This document shows positions 9,156 through 19,432 of a stretch of DNA of 22,211 nt, piece by piece. The DNA comes from Rhodocollybia butyracea. Taxonomy: Eukaryota; Basidiomycota; Agaricomycetes; Agaricales; Omphalotaceae. A model generated the notes under the pieces. It made no database searches and was not told where the DNA came from. It was given only the letters and a program-made list of their open reading frames with translations. The number at the start of each line of letters is the position of its first letter. Positions within the stretch are counted from its first letter, which is position 1. The stretch spans positions 1 through 22,211 of the forward strand of contig JADNRY010000898.1 in assembly GCA_015501585.1 (NCBI GenBank), written 5' to 3'. A program made the translations under genes and the position numbers.

Positions 9156-9553
9156 ACGGTGAGTACACAGCATGTGCACGTCTAACAACCGGTTTCACTG
9201 GTCTTCGAGTCGGAGTATTGACAGGAAACATCTTCTGCGTTCCGAGCCGTTTGTTGTGAGGAACAGACACTTCGTCAGCCGAGCGCCACGCCGATTCTCA
9301 CGGCTAGTTTCCTGCTTCACCTTTCTGCTCGATGTATGTAGGAGGAAAAAAAAGGCACCTGTACGCGTCAAGACGCGTCTTGAACGTGTTATCTGTCGTG
9401 GAAATGTTCAATATTCAATACTTGTTGATTCCAACCGCGCGCAAGCCTGAACGTGAACCAATCGTCATCGTGACGGTATAAAAGGTCCCTTGTCTCAGGT
9501 ACCTGCTTCTTCACCTCTAACTTCGCCTTTCACCACCAAAGATCAACAACAAC
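9156..9553 (+). promoter_or_regulatory. Upstream region of the aldo-keto reductase
   Basis: This contains, in order, two ACGCGT words (9363-9368 and 9373-9378), the second at the centre of a 16-bp palindrome. A CCAAT box (9458-9462), an inverted CGTCA/TGACG pair (9463-9475) and a TATA box (TATAAAAG, 9477-9484) follow. A CT-rich stretch then leads to the ATG at 9554. The TATA-to-ATG distance of about 70 bp suits a short fungal leader. A frame at 9172-9450 (+) has no protein-like features. Confidence 0.6.
9368..9383. promoter_or_regulatory. 16-bp palindrome centred on ACGCGT
   Basis: TCAAGACGCGTCTTGA is perfectly palindromic. A second ACGCGT lies 10 bp to the left (9363-9368). ACGCGT is the MCB core bound by MBF/Swi6-Mbp1-type regulators of the cell cycle in fungi. 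It lies about 170-190 bp upstream of the reductase ATG. Function is inferred from motif only. Confidence 0.35.
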
Positions 9554-11082
9554 ATGTCTGCATTCAAACCAGCCCCTCCTCCTCCCACAAAGCTAGGCGA
9601 GTTTATTTTCCTCAGCAGATTCGAGTAAATATTGACAAGTCTACGTATACTCAGGCCTTTACAGAGTATTGAGTCCTCGTGCAGGCATTCGCGTCTCTCC
9701 AATCTGCCTTGGCGCGATGAGCATCGGTGACCGATGGAACTCGGTCAGACCATTTTATCGTTGCTCAACCAATAGCTGATCCAGCAACTTCTGTACAGTT
9801 CATGGGCTCTATGGACAAGAAAGCCAGTTTCGAGCTGATGGACGCGTACTTTGACATGGGAGGAAACTTCATCGATACAGCCAACAACTAGTGTGTTTGA
9901 GAGCCGTTTATCGACCGCGAACAAAACTTCTGACCTGTGGATTCCAGTCAAGACGAGTCTTCCGAAGAATTCATCGGCGATTGGGTGCAAGAACGGGGCA
10001 ATCGTGATCAAATGGTTATCGCGACCAAGGTATATATATTATATGCGTATATGCGTGCACTACCCTTTCCGCTAACGAATCTCGCAGTACACGACTTGCT
10101 ACAAAATCGGCGACTCTAGCATCAAGCAAAGAGTCAACTACACCGGCAACAACGCCAAATCCCTCCATATCAGTGTCGAAGCCAGCTTGAAAAAGCTGCG
10201 CACGAGCTATATTGATATCTTGTACGTGCATTGGTGGGACTGGGATACCTCTGTCGAGGAGGTCATGGATAGCTTGCACAACATCGTTGCATCTGGCAAG
10301 GTCATCTACCTGGGGGTATCTGATACTCCAGCTTGGGTCGTCGCACAAGCTAATCAATATGCCAAAGACCATGGAAAGACGCCTTTCGTGATTTATCAAG
10401 TGCGTATACTTTTGCCTTTCCTCTCGTCTTTCTCATCACATTTTCTAGGGAAAATGGAACATCATGGACCGTTCGTTCGAGCGCGACATAATACCTATGG
10501 CACGCTCTCTTGGTCTCGCCCTTGCTCCCTGGAGTGTCCTCGCAGGTGGTAAACTCCGTACAGACGCAGAAGAGCAACGCCGTAAAGAAAGCGGAGAGAA
10601 AGGACGCACAATGCTCGGTGACTGGGAACGGACTGAGGACGAAGCCCAAATGTCTCGTGCCCTTGAGAAGGTCGCGAAAGATATCGGAGCGAAGAGCATT
10701 TCTGCAGGTGAGTGACTATTACCTTCTTTTTCCTTAATCGCGCTTAGTTGAAATTCTTTTTAGTCGCCATTGCATACGTGATGCAGAAAACACCCTACGT
10801 GTTCCCGATTATTGGTGGACGCAAGATAGAAAACCTTAAAGATAATCTCGAGGCGTTGGATATTACCCTGAGCGACAAGCAGATTGAGGAGCTCGAGAGC
10901 GTAGTGCCATTTGATATCGGGTTCCCTGTCAACTTCATTGTAAGTCGAGCCAAGAGCCAACGCTCCCATTCGTTTTAATCTGAACATATTATTAGGGTGA
11001 TGGTACGGAGTCCAACTTCTTATTCAAAGGGGCCGCCAACATGGTGAAGATCCCCCGCACCCAAGCGCTTCGTCCTCAGTGA
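9554..11082 (+). CDS. Aldo-keto reductase, aryl-alcohol dehydrogenase (AAD) type
   Basis: An NADP(H)-dependent aldo-keto reductase related to fungal aryl-alcohol dehydrogenases and norsolorinic acid reductase; such enzymes interconvert aromatic aldehydes and alcohols in the cytosol. Eight exons (9554-9600, 9665-9743, 9799-9890, 9948-10029, 10088-10399, 10449-10707, 10764-10939, 10996-11082) total 1134 nt, or 377 residues, with no frame breaks. The catalytic tetrad is visible: Asp68 and Tyr73 in [11 protein letters not shown], Lys100 in MVIATKY, and His148 in DILYVHWW. The C-terminal cofactor-binding part includes [18 protein letters not shown]. It starts [15 protein letters not shown], the usual start in agaricomycete members. 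All introns are canonical. It is convergent with adenosine kinase, leaving 281 bp between stops. The exact substrate is unknown; a role in lignin-derived aromatics is plausible for the family. Confidence 0.93.
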
Positions 11083-11363
11083 GATTGAACGATGAACGTT
11101 AAACGTTAAACACTGATACGTAGAGTAACTGGAAAAAACTGTTCAAATAGTGTAACTTTTAATTCATTGGGTACAAGTTCGATCAAGTTCAATAAGATTG
11201 ACTAGTATTGCTGTACAATGTGTGAGATATGTGTTGTGTGTATGTATGTATATGCTCAATCACTGTTGAAAGTGATTGTTGTGTGTATAGCTACAGGTTG
11301 AATGTTTGCGAGAGTAAGAATACAAGAACCATTGTGAAAGCAATATCTATCGATTTGACGCAT
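11083..11363. other. Convergent 3' intergenic region
   Basis: This separates the stops of the aldo-keto reductase (+) and adenosine kinase (-). It holds a short direct repeat, GAACGTTAAACGTTAAAC, just after the reductase stop. TG/TATG-rich low-complexity sequence around 11220-11290 includes two copies of GTTGTGTGTAT. These presumably form the two 3' UTRs. Confidence 0.5.
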
Positions 11364-12665
11364 CTACAAAATGTTGACCTTGGGCCACTTGAATTGCGGA
11401 CCAACCTATCGTGCATGAGTAAGTCGTTGAAACTTCATCGAGGAAACATTATTCACCTGCTGCACACACATCGCACCCATCTTGTGCCCAGCCTCAACAC
11501 ACTCCTCCAAGCTCCTGCCTGTTACATAAGCACCGATGAATCCACCAGCAAACGCATCTCCAGCTCCATTCGTGTCCACGATATCTTCATACTTCAACGC
11601 ATTGACCGAGAATACCTTCGGGGCATCTGGCGCATCAGAGCTGACCAGAACAGTCGCCTCTGCACCGTGAGTCAGGATGACCACACGAGGACGAGATGCG
11701 TTGGACTTGGGTTGACTAGCGATAGCCTTTGCTACGGCAGGGAGATCAGTGGGCGTAGCGTGTCCGTTGGCGGTCGCCCAGGCTTCGGCTTCGGCTTCGT
11801 TCGCGATGACTATATCGGTGAAGGGCATGATTTGTTGCAGTTGGGCACCGAAGAATTGAGGGATGAAGGGCGCAGACAGGTTGAGCACGAAAACCTATAT
11901 AATTGATGAGATATCTAGATATCAGTGGTGAATCCGGTACCACCCACCTTAGCGTCCTTGGAAGCTTTCTGGCTGAGCACGAGGGCAGATTCAACACCGT
12001 GGGTGAGGAAGAACCCTTCCATATAGTAAGCCTTGGCGCTCTCAAGGACCTTGGAAATCTCAGGCGACGCAAGATGAGCCTTGTCGAATTTCTCAGCAGC
12101 ACGCAGAGTCGTGACAAGGGATCTGCAAGCACGATTGGACTCAGAAAACGACCAGAATGAACTGAGCAAAATAACTGACCGTTCGTGTCCGGTGATAACG
12201 ACAGCACAAGCGCCTGTCTTTTCGCCCTTCTTCACATAGTACATGTCCGTCAAGCCCTCACGCTTGTTCGCAGCTTTGAGTTGCTCAGCCAAATCATCAT
12301 CACCAACACATCCCGTGTAAACGACAGAGTTGGGAGGCAGAACGTACTAGATCATCGTAACTATATAGCTGAACACGAGGGAAAAACAAACAAACATATA
12401 CATACAGCAGCACCACGAGCAGCGTTCTGAGAGGCTCCTCCAGCAACGTAGGTGACTTTGTAGTCTTTTACGATTTCCTCGTATCTTCAAAATTCTTAGC
12501 ACAACAAGAGTAGAAGGGTAAAAATACATACATCGACGCATGCTTATCCTCTGCAAGGATGGCATCGTTGGCCTTGAGCTCGTATTTTTGGAGGAGCTTT
12601 TCGCCATTTGTGGCCTGCATATCAAGCAGGGGGTTCCCAATGCAGAAAACAGAGTACGACGACAT
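11364..12665 (-). CDS. Adenosine kinase
   Basis: Phosphorylates adenosine to AMP with ATP, in purine salvage and in clearing adenosine made from S-adenosylhomocysteine. Six exons (12665-12532, 12484-12406, 12346-12180, 12122-11948, 11894-11457, 11405-11364) total 1035 nt, giving 344 residues, the family's usual size. The N-terminal substrate motif GNPLLDM (residues 10-16) and AGGASQNAARGA are present, followed by GCVGDDD. The PfkB signature DTNGAGDAFAGGF (residues 292-304) carries the catalytic base Asp298. The C-terminus GPQFKWPKVNIL is diagnostic of eukaryotic adenosine kinase. All splice sites are canonical and there are no frame breaks. Tandem with the CorA gene, whose stop is 490 bp upstream of this ATG. 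Confidence 0.95.
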
Positions 12666-13155
12666 TTTTCGAGATCAAAAGATGAAGGTTAGGAGCAATC
12701 AGCAATCGATGCTTGGGCGCTAAAGCACTTAATGAGCGCTGGAACTCGGTGCTGCACGTGCTGTGCTCTGATAACAAGTAGTATTCCGGGTATTCGTACT
12801 AGTCTCGCACGCCAGCAGCCAGAATTCTCGAGAGTAAAGAAAATCGTTCGCTCATGGGACGCATTTACTTACAAAGAGAAAAACAACCCAAACCCAAGAT
12901 GAAAGATGTATCTAAATTATATGTATGGAACAAGGTATAGAAAGCAGCGCGATAGATAGGTATGTAATGTACTGGTGAAAAAGAGTGTGTACTTGAAACA
13001 AATGCAATGATAGAGAAAAGATGATGATAAATGGCATAGTAGATAAAATTAAGTCGTAACTGGATGAACTTGCATTAGAAGAGCTAAACGATCGACGAAA
13101 GACTCTTGAGGGCACACTGGGACGGTCTAAAGCAGTCTTACTGCCTCTTATAAGA
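12666..13155 (-). other. Upstream region of adenosine kinase / 3' of CorA gene
   Basis: 490 bp between two minus-strand genes. The half next to position 13155 is AT-rich and pyrimidine-rich on the minus strand and probably holds the CorA 3' UTR. The half next to 12666 should carry the kinase promoter. No clear TATA or other motif was picked out. A frame at 12912-13115 (-) is low-complexity and not convincing. Confidence 0.45.
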
Positions 13156-15661
13156 CTACGGAGTGCAGATGTCAGTAAACAGCAATGAGCAGATTTTGAA
13201 ACTCGCCTTCACAGCCTTGGAAGATATCATCTTCTTCTGAACATAATGAATCATCCGCTTCAAATCCGACATTAAGAACATAGGGATGACAACAATCATA
13301 ACGGGGATGGCGACCTCCCAGAAGCTTTAAATAACAAGTGAGACAACGTGCGTTGACTGGTCGAACGTGAAGTAAACGTACAAGAGATCGGTATGAGTAC
13401 CAACGGACCACATTGCCGTAAAGTTCATACCCTGGCAGAAAAAGAATCAGTACACATACACTCAACAAGAGGACCAGACATACAAAGTATCCAGTCAACA
13501 ATGTCAGTGGAAGGAAGACGATGGTAGCGAGGGTGAGTCGCCGCCTGTACAAAGTTTAGCAAATTATCATCGAAGACGTGACGCAGATTGAGACTTACAT
13601 GACTTCGTTCATCTCATACGATGTCATCTACAACGATCATCAGCACATCGGATGAGTAGGGTAGCTTAGTGAAACACAAACATTGAACGTATAGTTGATC
13701 AAGTTTTCCGTGATACCAGCAAACATCTCGACGCTGGTCAGGATGTACTCCATGTGGTCAAAGACATCAGCCTGCAGACGCGAGGCAAACGTCAATACAA
13801 CCATTGAGGGTGAAATTCATATTGCACTACTTGCCAGATAGATCTTCGACTTGTGAGTCATGAACCCAACAACTTTGACATCCTTGTTCGCCGCTACGCT
13901 TTGATCCACTAGGGCAGCGCAACGGTCAAGGTCGTATCGCCTGAGACCATACACGACAGTCTTGATTGGCTCGAGGGTACGCTTGTGTAGGATGAGATCT
14001 CCGGAAAGGATGTGCACTGGAAATTAACATCATAATTCGGCATTGGTCTTTGATGGCAAAAGATATAGACTTACGATTGCGGACAGTTGAAACCTCAGGT
14101 CTGAGCAAAACCTGTTTCTCGAATATCTTGATCTTGAGATGGTACTCATCAATGACTTCTAAAGCTTTGTCGACGACTATGCAGAGGGTGATCAGATTAT
14201 CAGATCGAAAAGCGATAAGAGCAAAACCCACTTAAATCAAGGAGACTCTGCACCAGCAACGAAGGATCCGCGGAAGTACGCAACATTGTGTCTCTTGATT
14301 GTAGACGACGAGTGATAGGTTGTGTGAGCACGAGGCTTGGTTTGGATGCATCGAGATAACCGTTCCTGTGTGCATGAGTTAGATAGTTGCGGGGCAACAA
14401 ACAGCACGCGCTCTTACCATCCCGAAACAGGAAGATGTGCATTGGTGAAACATCAAACAATGACCCGTTCGCCTTTCTTCAGCGCCGCAATGGTGACTTC
14501 TTCTTCCCGTCGTTGCTGGTGTTTTTCCAGCTATCGACGAGTCAGATGGATTTACATCGAGTACAAGGTTCACGTACATTTTGGTTCAAAGAAAACATTG
14601 AAGGCGCCTTCTTCAACATTCCTTCTTCCAGATCCTTATCATTTTGCTTGCCGCCTCGACGCCGCATGGTTGACTTGGCTGAATTCGGGAAGCTGCCAAA
14701 CAGTGTCTTGTCATCCTTTTCCGTCATTTCATATCCCTCTCCCTCTTCGAAAGGTAAGGGCGAACTCGATCGTGGCGCATCGGTCAGAGTTGAACCAAAT
14801 GCAGCAGATTCGGTTTTTGGTGCTGCATCAGGATCTCCGAGCTCATGACAAAGAATACGAAGGAAAAGATGTTTGTTGTAATAGTCTGCCTTGGAACGCG
14901 TCTGACTTCTTGTGTGGAAGACGTCTTCGAGGGCCAATGGATGGATATCTGAAACATAATCAATAAATAGAAACTTGTAACTTGAATAAGGACGCACCAT
15001 ATTTCAAGGAAACAGCCTTGATGACATCCCAACTCAAACCGCCGATATCTGAAGGGGATCTAAATGAGTGAAATGAGGTAAGAATAATCGCGAACTCACT
15101 GATCCATCTGACTTTTGCCCAATTTGGACGAGCACTAGCGTTATCATCAGCCAGCAAATTAACGAGTTCCCTGTTCGTCATGCGTCCGAAATTCATACTG
15201 GTAGAGTTATAATCTACGAGCTCGATAACACAGTCCTGCCTGATTCCTCCGAATTGAATATCTGCTGTCGCTCTCCGAGGGTCAACACCGGGCTCGGCGC
15301 CAACGTTGTTGTTCAGTAACATGGTGGTGCTTCTATGCATTGCCATGACTTTGCGCACTGTCGACCTGAAGCGCTCTCGAGGAGCCAGTGTTGGCCGCAC
15401 AGGCATCGAAAACGAGGCACTCGGTTGAGTCGGAACTGGTGCATTTTTGTGTAAAGAACTGGAGGATTTGGACGCAGAAAGCGCAGAAGTCTCTGTAGAT
15501 TTCTTTGGCGCGGAACTAAATGATGGCTCTTCCATTAACAGCTGGTTTCGAGGGATAGAATAAGTTGGCGCAGTCGGTGAAGTTGGTGAAGCTGGCTGCT
15601 GGTCGAAATCAGGGGTTAGAGAACGACCGTCGGAATCGCTGAAACTGTTTTCGCGAGGCAT
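13156..15661 (-). CDS. CorA-family magnesium transporter (Alr1/Mnr2-like), two frameshifts
   Basis: A Mg2+ channel of the CorA superfamily, closest in layout to fungal plasma-membrane/vacuolar Alr1 and Mnr2 types. It has a long Ser/Pro-rich cytosolic N-terminus, then VRWINIGGLSWDVIKAVSL and IHPLALEDVFHTRSQ. The helix region KALEVIDEYHLKI is followed by TM1 (TIVFLPLTLLTGYF), the invariant GMN at residues 566-568, and TM2 (FWEVAIPVMIVVIPMFLM). Twelve exons (15661-15100, 15048-14998, 14948-14578, 14530-14418, 14365-14232, 14176-14075, 14016-13835, 13771-13682, 13627-13599, 13544-13484, 13431-13382, 13324-13156) total 1914 nt (637 residues). Two opposite single-base shifts interrupt it: an extra T in minus-strand TTT (14455-14457) before DVSPMHIFLFRDG, giving TGA, and a missing A at 14341-14343 after GTVISMHP. 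The intron after 13835 has a GC donor (GCAAGT). The last exon could be spliced differently. Upstream in-frame sequence lacks another ATG. Confidence 0.88.
13772..13834 (-). other. GC-AG intron in the CorA gene
   Basis: The joint SKIYL|ADVFDHMEY uses CTG|GCAAGT … CTGCAG|GCTGAT. GCAAGT is the classic GC-donor consensus, so the intron is likely real and functional. Confidence 0.75.
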
Positions 15662-17221
15662 AGCTGGCGGCCAAGAAAAAAGACTGGTCAGGTCAGCCAA
15701 GGCCTGCCGAGATGGATAGAAGAAAGAAAGAATGTGTCGCCTGTCAAAATTATGGTTACAACCTCGAGGTGTTCATTCACAGCCACCAATTCTATCACTC
15801 AACTATTAGTATCACTGCATCAACATCTTCCGAACCCAAGTAACCTCAACCTTGACAATATTGAGCGCTGAGCAAGGAAAAGCGCCAAGAATCAAGATTC
15901 AAGTTTATCAGTAAACGCCGGAAACCTGTGCTGTCCCTTTCTCTGCTAAGATTAGTAGTAGTAAGATCTTAAGTAAGGGTTCTCCGACTAGGTCTATTTT
16001 CTACATCACCTCGCACTGCCGTTGAAAAGGCTGCGCTCAAGCTTCCGCCGTAATCCAGACCCCGCCAAGGATTTCTCAAGCCTGATCTTCGTCTTCGTAA
16101 TTGGACCTTTGATTCAAAATATCTGTACTGTCAAGTGCTCATAAGTCGTCCCTCAATGCCGAAGGCAGCGTTCAGGGTCCACTTCTTCAATACCCTCCTT
16201 CTGCTCCTTGTAGATCGGAACTACAACTCTTAACACAATCTCTGGGGGTGTACTGAGGTTGGAGAATTGAAACTCATTTGGAGGAACACTTCCAATTAAT
16301 GCAATTATGACTGCCTCGCCTGAAAGTAAAGTGGGTTCTTAGGCTTTAGGATTAAGCGATTCTACGAGGATATCAGGCATCGGGTTGGCCTATACTCGTG
16401 GAACTCATCGCTCGACGACAGGTTTGAAGGATGACGACCCTAATCAAACAGACAGCCTGAGACTGTAAAGGGATGCATAGTCACAGACATTTTGCAGAGG
16501 ATAATGAACATCCGGAACCTATGGGTGCAGAAGATCAGAAGTTGTGGCTTCCATGTCACTTACGCGAATTAGCGGTGGTTGACGGTCCAAGATAAACTCA
16601 CACTTTCGGACGATGGAGCAGAGGTGGAAATCTCAAAGTTGCAAGGGCGTCCGACCGGTCAGGCTTCAAGGTTAGGAGAGAAAGGAGAAGAAGTAATCTC
16701 AATTTTTATGGTGGTATCCCAGCTCATATTCTAGCAATCTCGTTACACGATTATATTCGCGATGGTATTGGTTAGTTGATGCATGGAACTTTGGCGGGGG
16801 AACCGGAGGCCAGGGGAGGCCCCACAAAGAGCCTGAGGTGAATTTAAATTACTTAATGACCGAGACGTTATATCCGTCGGCGGTAAGCTTGGACTCTCCG
16901 AATAGGCAAGGGCAGACCTGGGCAGGCAAGGGCCAACTAGCCGGTTTGAAGTTTTCCTTTCCAAATTCCTTCCCAAGTTTCCATGCCATGTGACAACGCT
17001 ATTCAATCAGTCTGGTTGGTGGGCCACTGGTGGACCCCAATGCTTTGACAGTAAGGTGATCTTTATCTCCTCTCACGACACCTCACGACACTTAAGAATA
17101 TACTTTTCATGCACTAGCGTCGAACTAGTGAGAACACGGCGTTCTTCTTTTTTAGAATAATCAGCAAGGTAGATCCTTCTATAAATAGGAAACAAGCAGA
17201 ATCCTCCTTCGTTAATCTGTT
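15662..17221. other. Long divergent intergenic region (1.56 kb), no gene seen
   Basis: This separates the divergent starts of the CorA gene and P450-2. I found no recognisable domain, tRNA or repeat. The open frame at 16743-17006 (-) has no motif. A GC-rich, G-skewed patch lies around 16790-16830, and AGGCAAGGG-type words recur around 16908-16932. Promoter elements of P450-2 are listed separately. Small exons of an unrecognised gene cannot be excluded. Confidence 0.4.
17072..17187 (+). promoter_or_regulatory. P450-2 core promoter with repeats and TATA box
   Basis: A direct repeat of CTCACGACAC (17072-17091), then an inverted repeat CACTAG-N7-CTAGTG (17112-17130), then TATAAATA (17180-17187) lie in the 150 bp before the P450-2 ATG at 17222. 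The TATA box is only 35 bp from the ATG, implying a very short leader. The repeats are candidate regulator sites by structure only. Confidence 0.45.
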
Positions 17222-19432
17222 ATGGCTCCTGCCTCGCCTTCGCTTCTGAGTCTCTTCGGAGTTGCAGCTCTTGCTACAGCTCTCCTTTATCTCCTTCCAC
17301 GTCGTCAGTCCAAGTCTACGTTGGCCTTCCCACCCGGTCCTAAATCCCCCACCATGCCGACTCTTGACATCTGGCTCAAGTATCAAGAGTGGGGGAGAGA
17401 ATACGGTCAGTTACAGGCTGTAACATACAGTGTCCTCGCCGGTTCACTAATCCTCGGAATGGTGTTTCCTCAGGAGACCTTGTCTACATTCGTGAAAGGA
17501 ATATGCTTATCACCAATAAAGCTCAGGTTGCCATAGATCTACTGGAAAAGCGTGCTCGTATCTACTCGGATCGAGAGGGCTCTTGGACAGTGCACCTGTG
17601 AGTCTCAATACTTAGTGTCCGTTGCATTTTGCTTAACGTCTGCTCTCTTCAAGGTGCGGAGCAGAGCGTTCACTTCCAACACAGGTTAGTGACTTCATAC
17701 CTGAACTCCCCTCGGTACTAATCATGTTTATTCTGCAAAATCCTTCACAACAACCATATACGCTCATTTTCATCGGGGCAGCCATATTCCAACAAGTGGC
17801 GGAGCAACAGGAAGCTTTATAATTCGGTCTTTCGTCAATCGACCCGCGATCGCTTCCATCCAGGTCAATATAAGAAAACCCAGGAGTTTTTGCATAGCCT
17901 GCTAACTACACCGGAGAAATTTATGCAGCACACTATGGCGTGCGTCTTGCTGGCCTGTCTAACAGCATTACCGCTAAATCGTTTTTCTCATTAGACTCTC
18001 TCAAAGCCTCATGTACGCTTCGCTATACGGCCTCGATATCAGTTATGAAGATCCACTCGCGCGGAGGGCTGCAGAAACTGTCGATATATTCGGACAAATA
18101 TTCTTAAATGGCTTCCCTACCCTTGAACGATTTCCATGGCTGCGCTTTATGCCCTCTTTCTTCCCTGGTTGTGGGTTTCAACAAAGTGCACATGAATTCC
18201 GAGAAAATCTCAGCGACTTGGATACCATCCCGTTTGATAGAGCAATGAACAACTTGGTATGTAAAATTGACCTTCAAAGGTGATAAGGCTTTCTCATCCT
18301 GTCAGAAAACGGGCAATGGCAGTTCTGTCATTGCCGAATTAGCACAAAAAAGGGAGGGAAATCCTGGAGAGATTGAGATGATCAAGGGGATGGGAACTAT
18401 TAGCTTTATATGTAAGGCTTATGCGCTACTTTCTGTGATATGCACTAACTCAGAAGACATGTTTTTGCTCAGCTGCCTCCGATACGGTAAGGTTTCTGCT
18501 CGTGACAGAACTTGAAGCTTACTAGTCCATGTCGGGTATAACAGACGATGTCTGTTATCAGTTCCTTCCTTCTAGCCATAACTCTACATCCCGATGTTCA
18601 GGCTAAAGGACGAGCAGAAATCGATCGTGTCGTTGGAAGAGATCGGCTCCCTACCTTTGAGGACCGGCAGTCGCTTCCTTACATCGAGTCTATTTACCGC
18701 GAAACAATGCGCATGAATCCGTCTGTGCCTCTTGGTATGAGATTTCCGATTAAAGCAACTAGTTGTTTCTTAGAATTTGGCAGGGGTCAGTCACGTTTCA
18801 ACTGAAGACGATGTTTACAGGGGTTATTATATTCCTAAAGGCTTGACCCTCTTCTCTGATACCGCTTGATGTCAATCTTATGATGTTTGTTTTAGGCTGC
18901 GTGGTTGTTCCCAATATTTGGTAAGTCGCACACCCTCCTTCCACCAAGATTGTGAGCTGAATTATCTCAAGGGCCATGGGTCGAGACCCCGATGTGTACT
19001 CGGAGCCCGATAGATTCATGCCCGAACGTTTTATGGACTCTCCAGCAGGGCCGTTCGCGAACATTAATGACATTCATGCCTTTGGATTTGGACGAAGGTT
19101 TGTTGTTTACTGTTCAATATTCTCCAACCATGGCTTATACCACCCAGAGTCTGCGTAGGCCGTTATATGGCTGATAACACTGTCTGGCTAACCATCGCTT
19201 CTGTCCTGGCCACACTCGATCTACGCAAGGACAAGGACAAGGCAGGCAATGAAATTGACATCCCCGGAGAGTTCACTAGGACGTTTTTCCGGTACGTGTT
19301 TCTCTGTAGGTTTGTTTCACGGAAATCCTTAATGGATACCATTTTAGTCACCCCACGCCATACCAGTCCTCCATTACGCCTCGCGACCAACAGGCGCGGG
19401 AGCTGATACTTGCGACGGCCGAGTTGAAATAA
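17222..19432 (+). CDS. Cytochrome P450 (P450-2), intact
   Basis: A second microsomal P450, of the agaricomycete group often annotated as O-methylsterigmatocystin-oxidoreductase-like (CYP64-like); substrate unknown. Thirteen exons: 17222-17405, 17474-17597, 17654-17684, 17782-17939, 17995-18256, 18306-18411, 18473-18486, 18545-18734, 18784-18840, 18896-18920, 18972-19097, 19148-19291, 19348-19432. They total 1506 nt, exactly 501 residues plus stop. Features: N-terminal anchor SLLSLFGVAALATALLYLL, proline hinge FPPGPKSP, C-helix WRSNR, I-helix SASDTT (289-294), ExxR at Glu346-Arg349, PERF segment (FMPERFM), and haem loop FGFGRRVCVG with Cys428. The I-helix has Ser-Ala where Ala-Gly is usual. 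Exon 7 is only 14 nt. The intron at 18841-18895 needs a GC donor (GCTTGA), the one weak point. This P450 is only distantly like P450-1, so they are not a tandem duplication. Confidence 0.92.
18841..18895 (+). other. Probable GC-AG intron in P450-2
   Basis: Family alignment demands that YYIPKG continue as CVVVPNIWAMGRDP. The only joint that keeps this frame is CCTAAAG|GCTTGA … TTTTAG|GCTGCG, a GC-AG intron whose donor is poor outside the first two bases. Reading through instead reaches TGA (SDTA-stop). It may be a rare donor or a T-to-C change in a former GT. Confidence 0.6.

Noticed and set aside
11229..11906. 225-residue plus-strand frame
   Set aside because: It is the antisense of the adenosine kinase exon, which has clear family motifs on the other strand.
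14337..14966. 209-residue plus-strand frame
   Set aside because: It is the antisense of CorA exons 3-5.
15662..15700. Longer N-terminus for the CorA protein
   Set aside because: The upstream in-frame codon at 15700 is TTG, not ATG; the first ATG in frame is at 15661.
16743..17006. 87-residue minus-strand frame in the divergent region
   Set aside because: No motif, GC-skewed composition and no convincing splice partners.
6283..19432. P450-1 and P450-2 as an inverted duplication
   Set aside because: Exon structures and sequences outside the universal P450 motifs are unlike each other.
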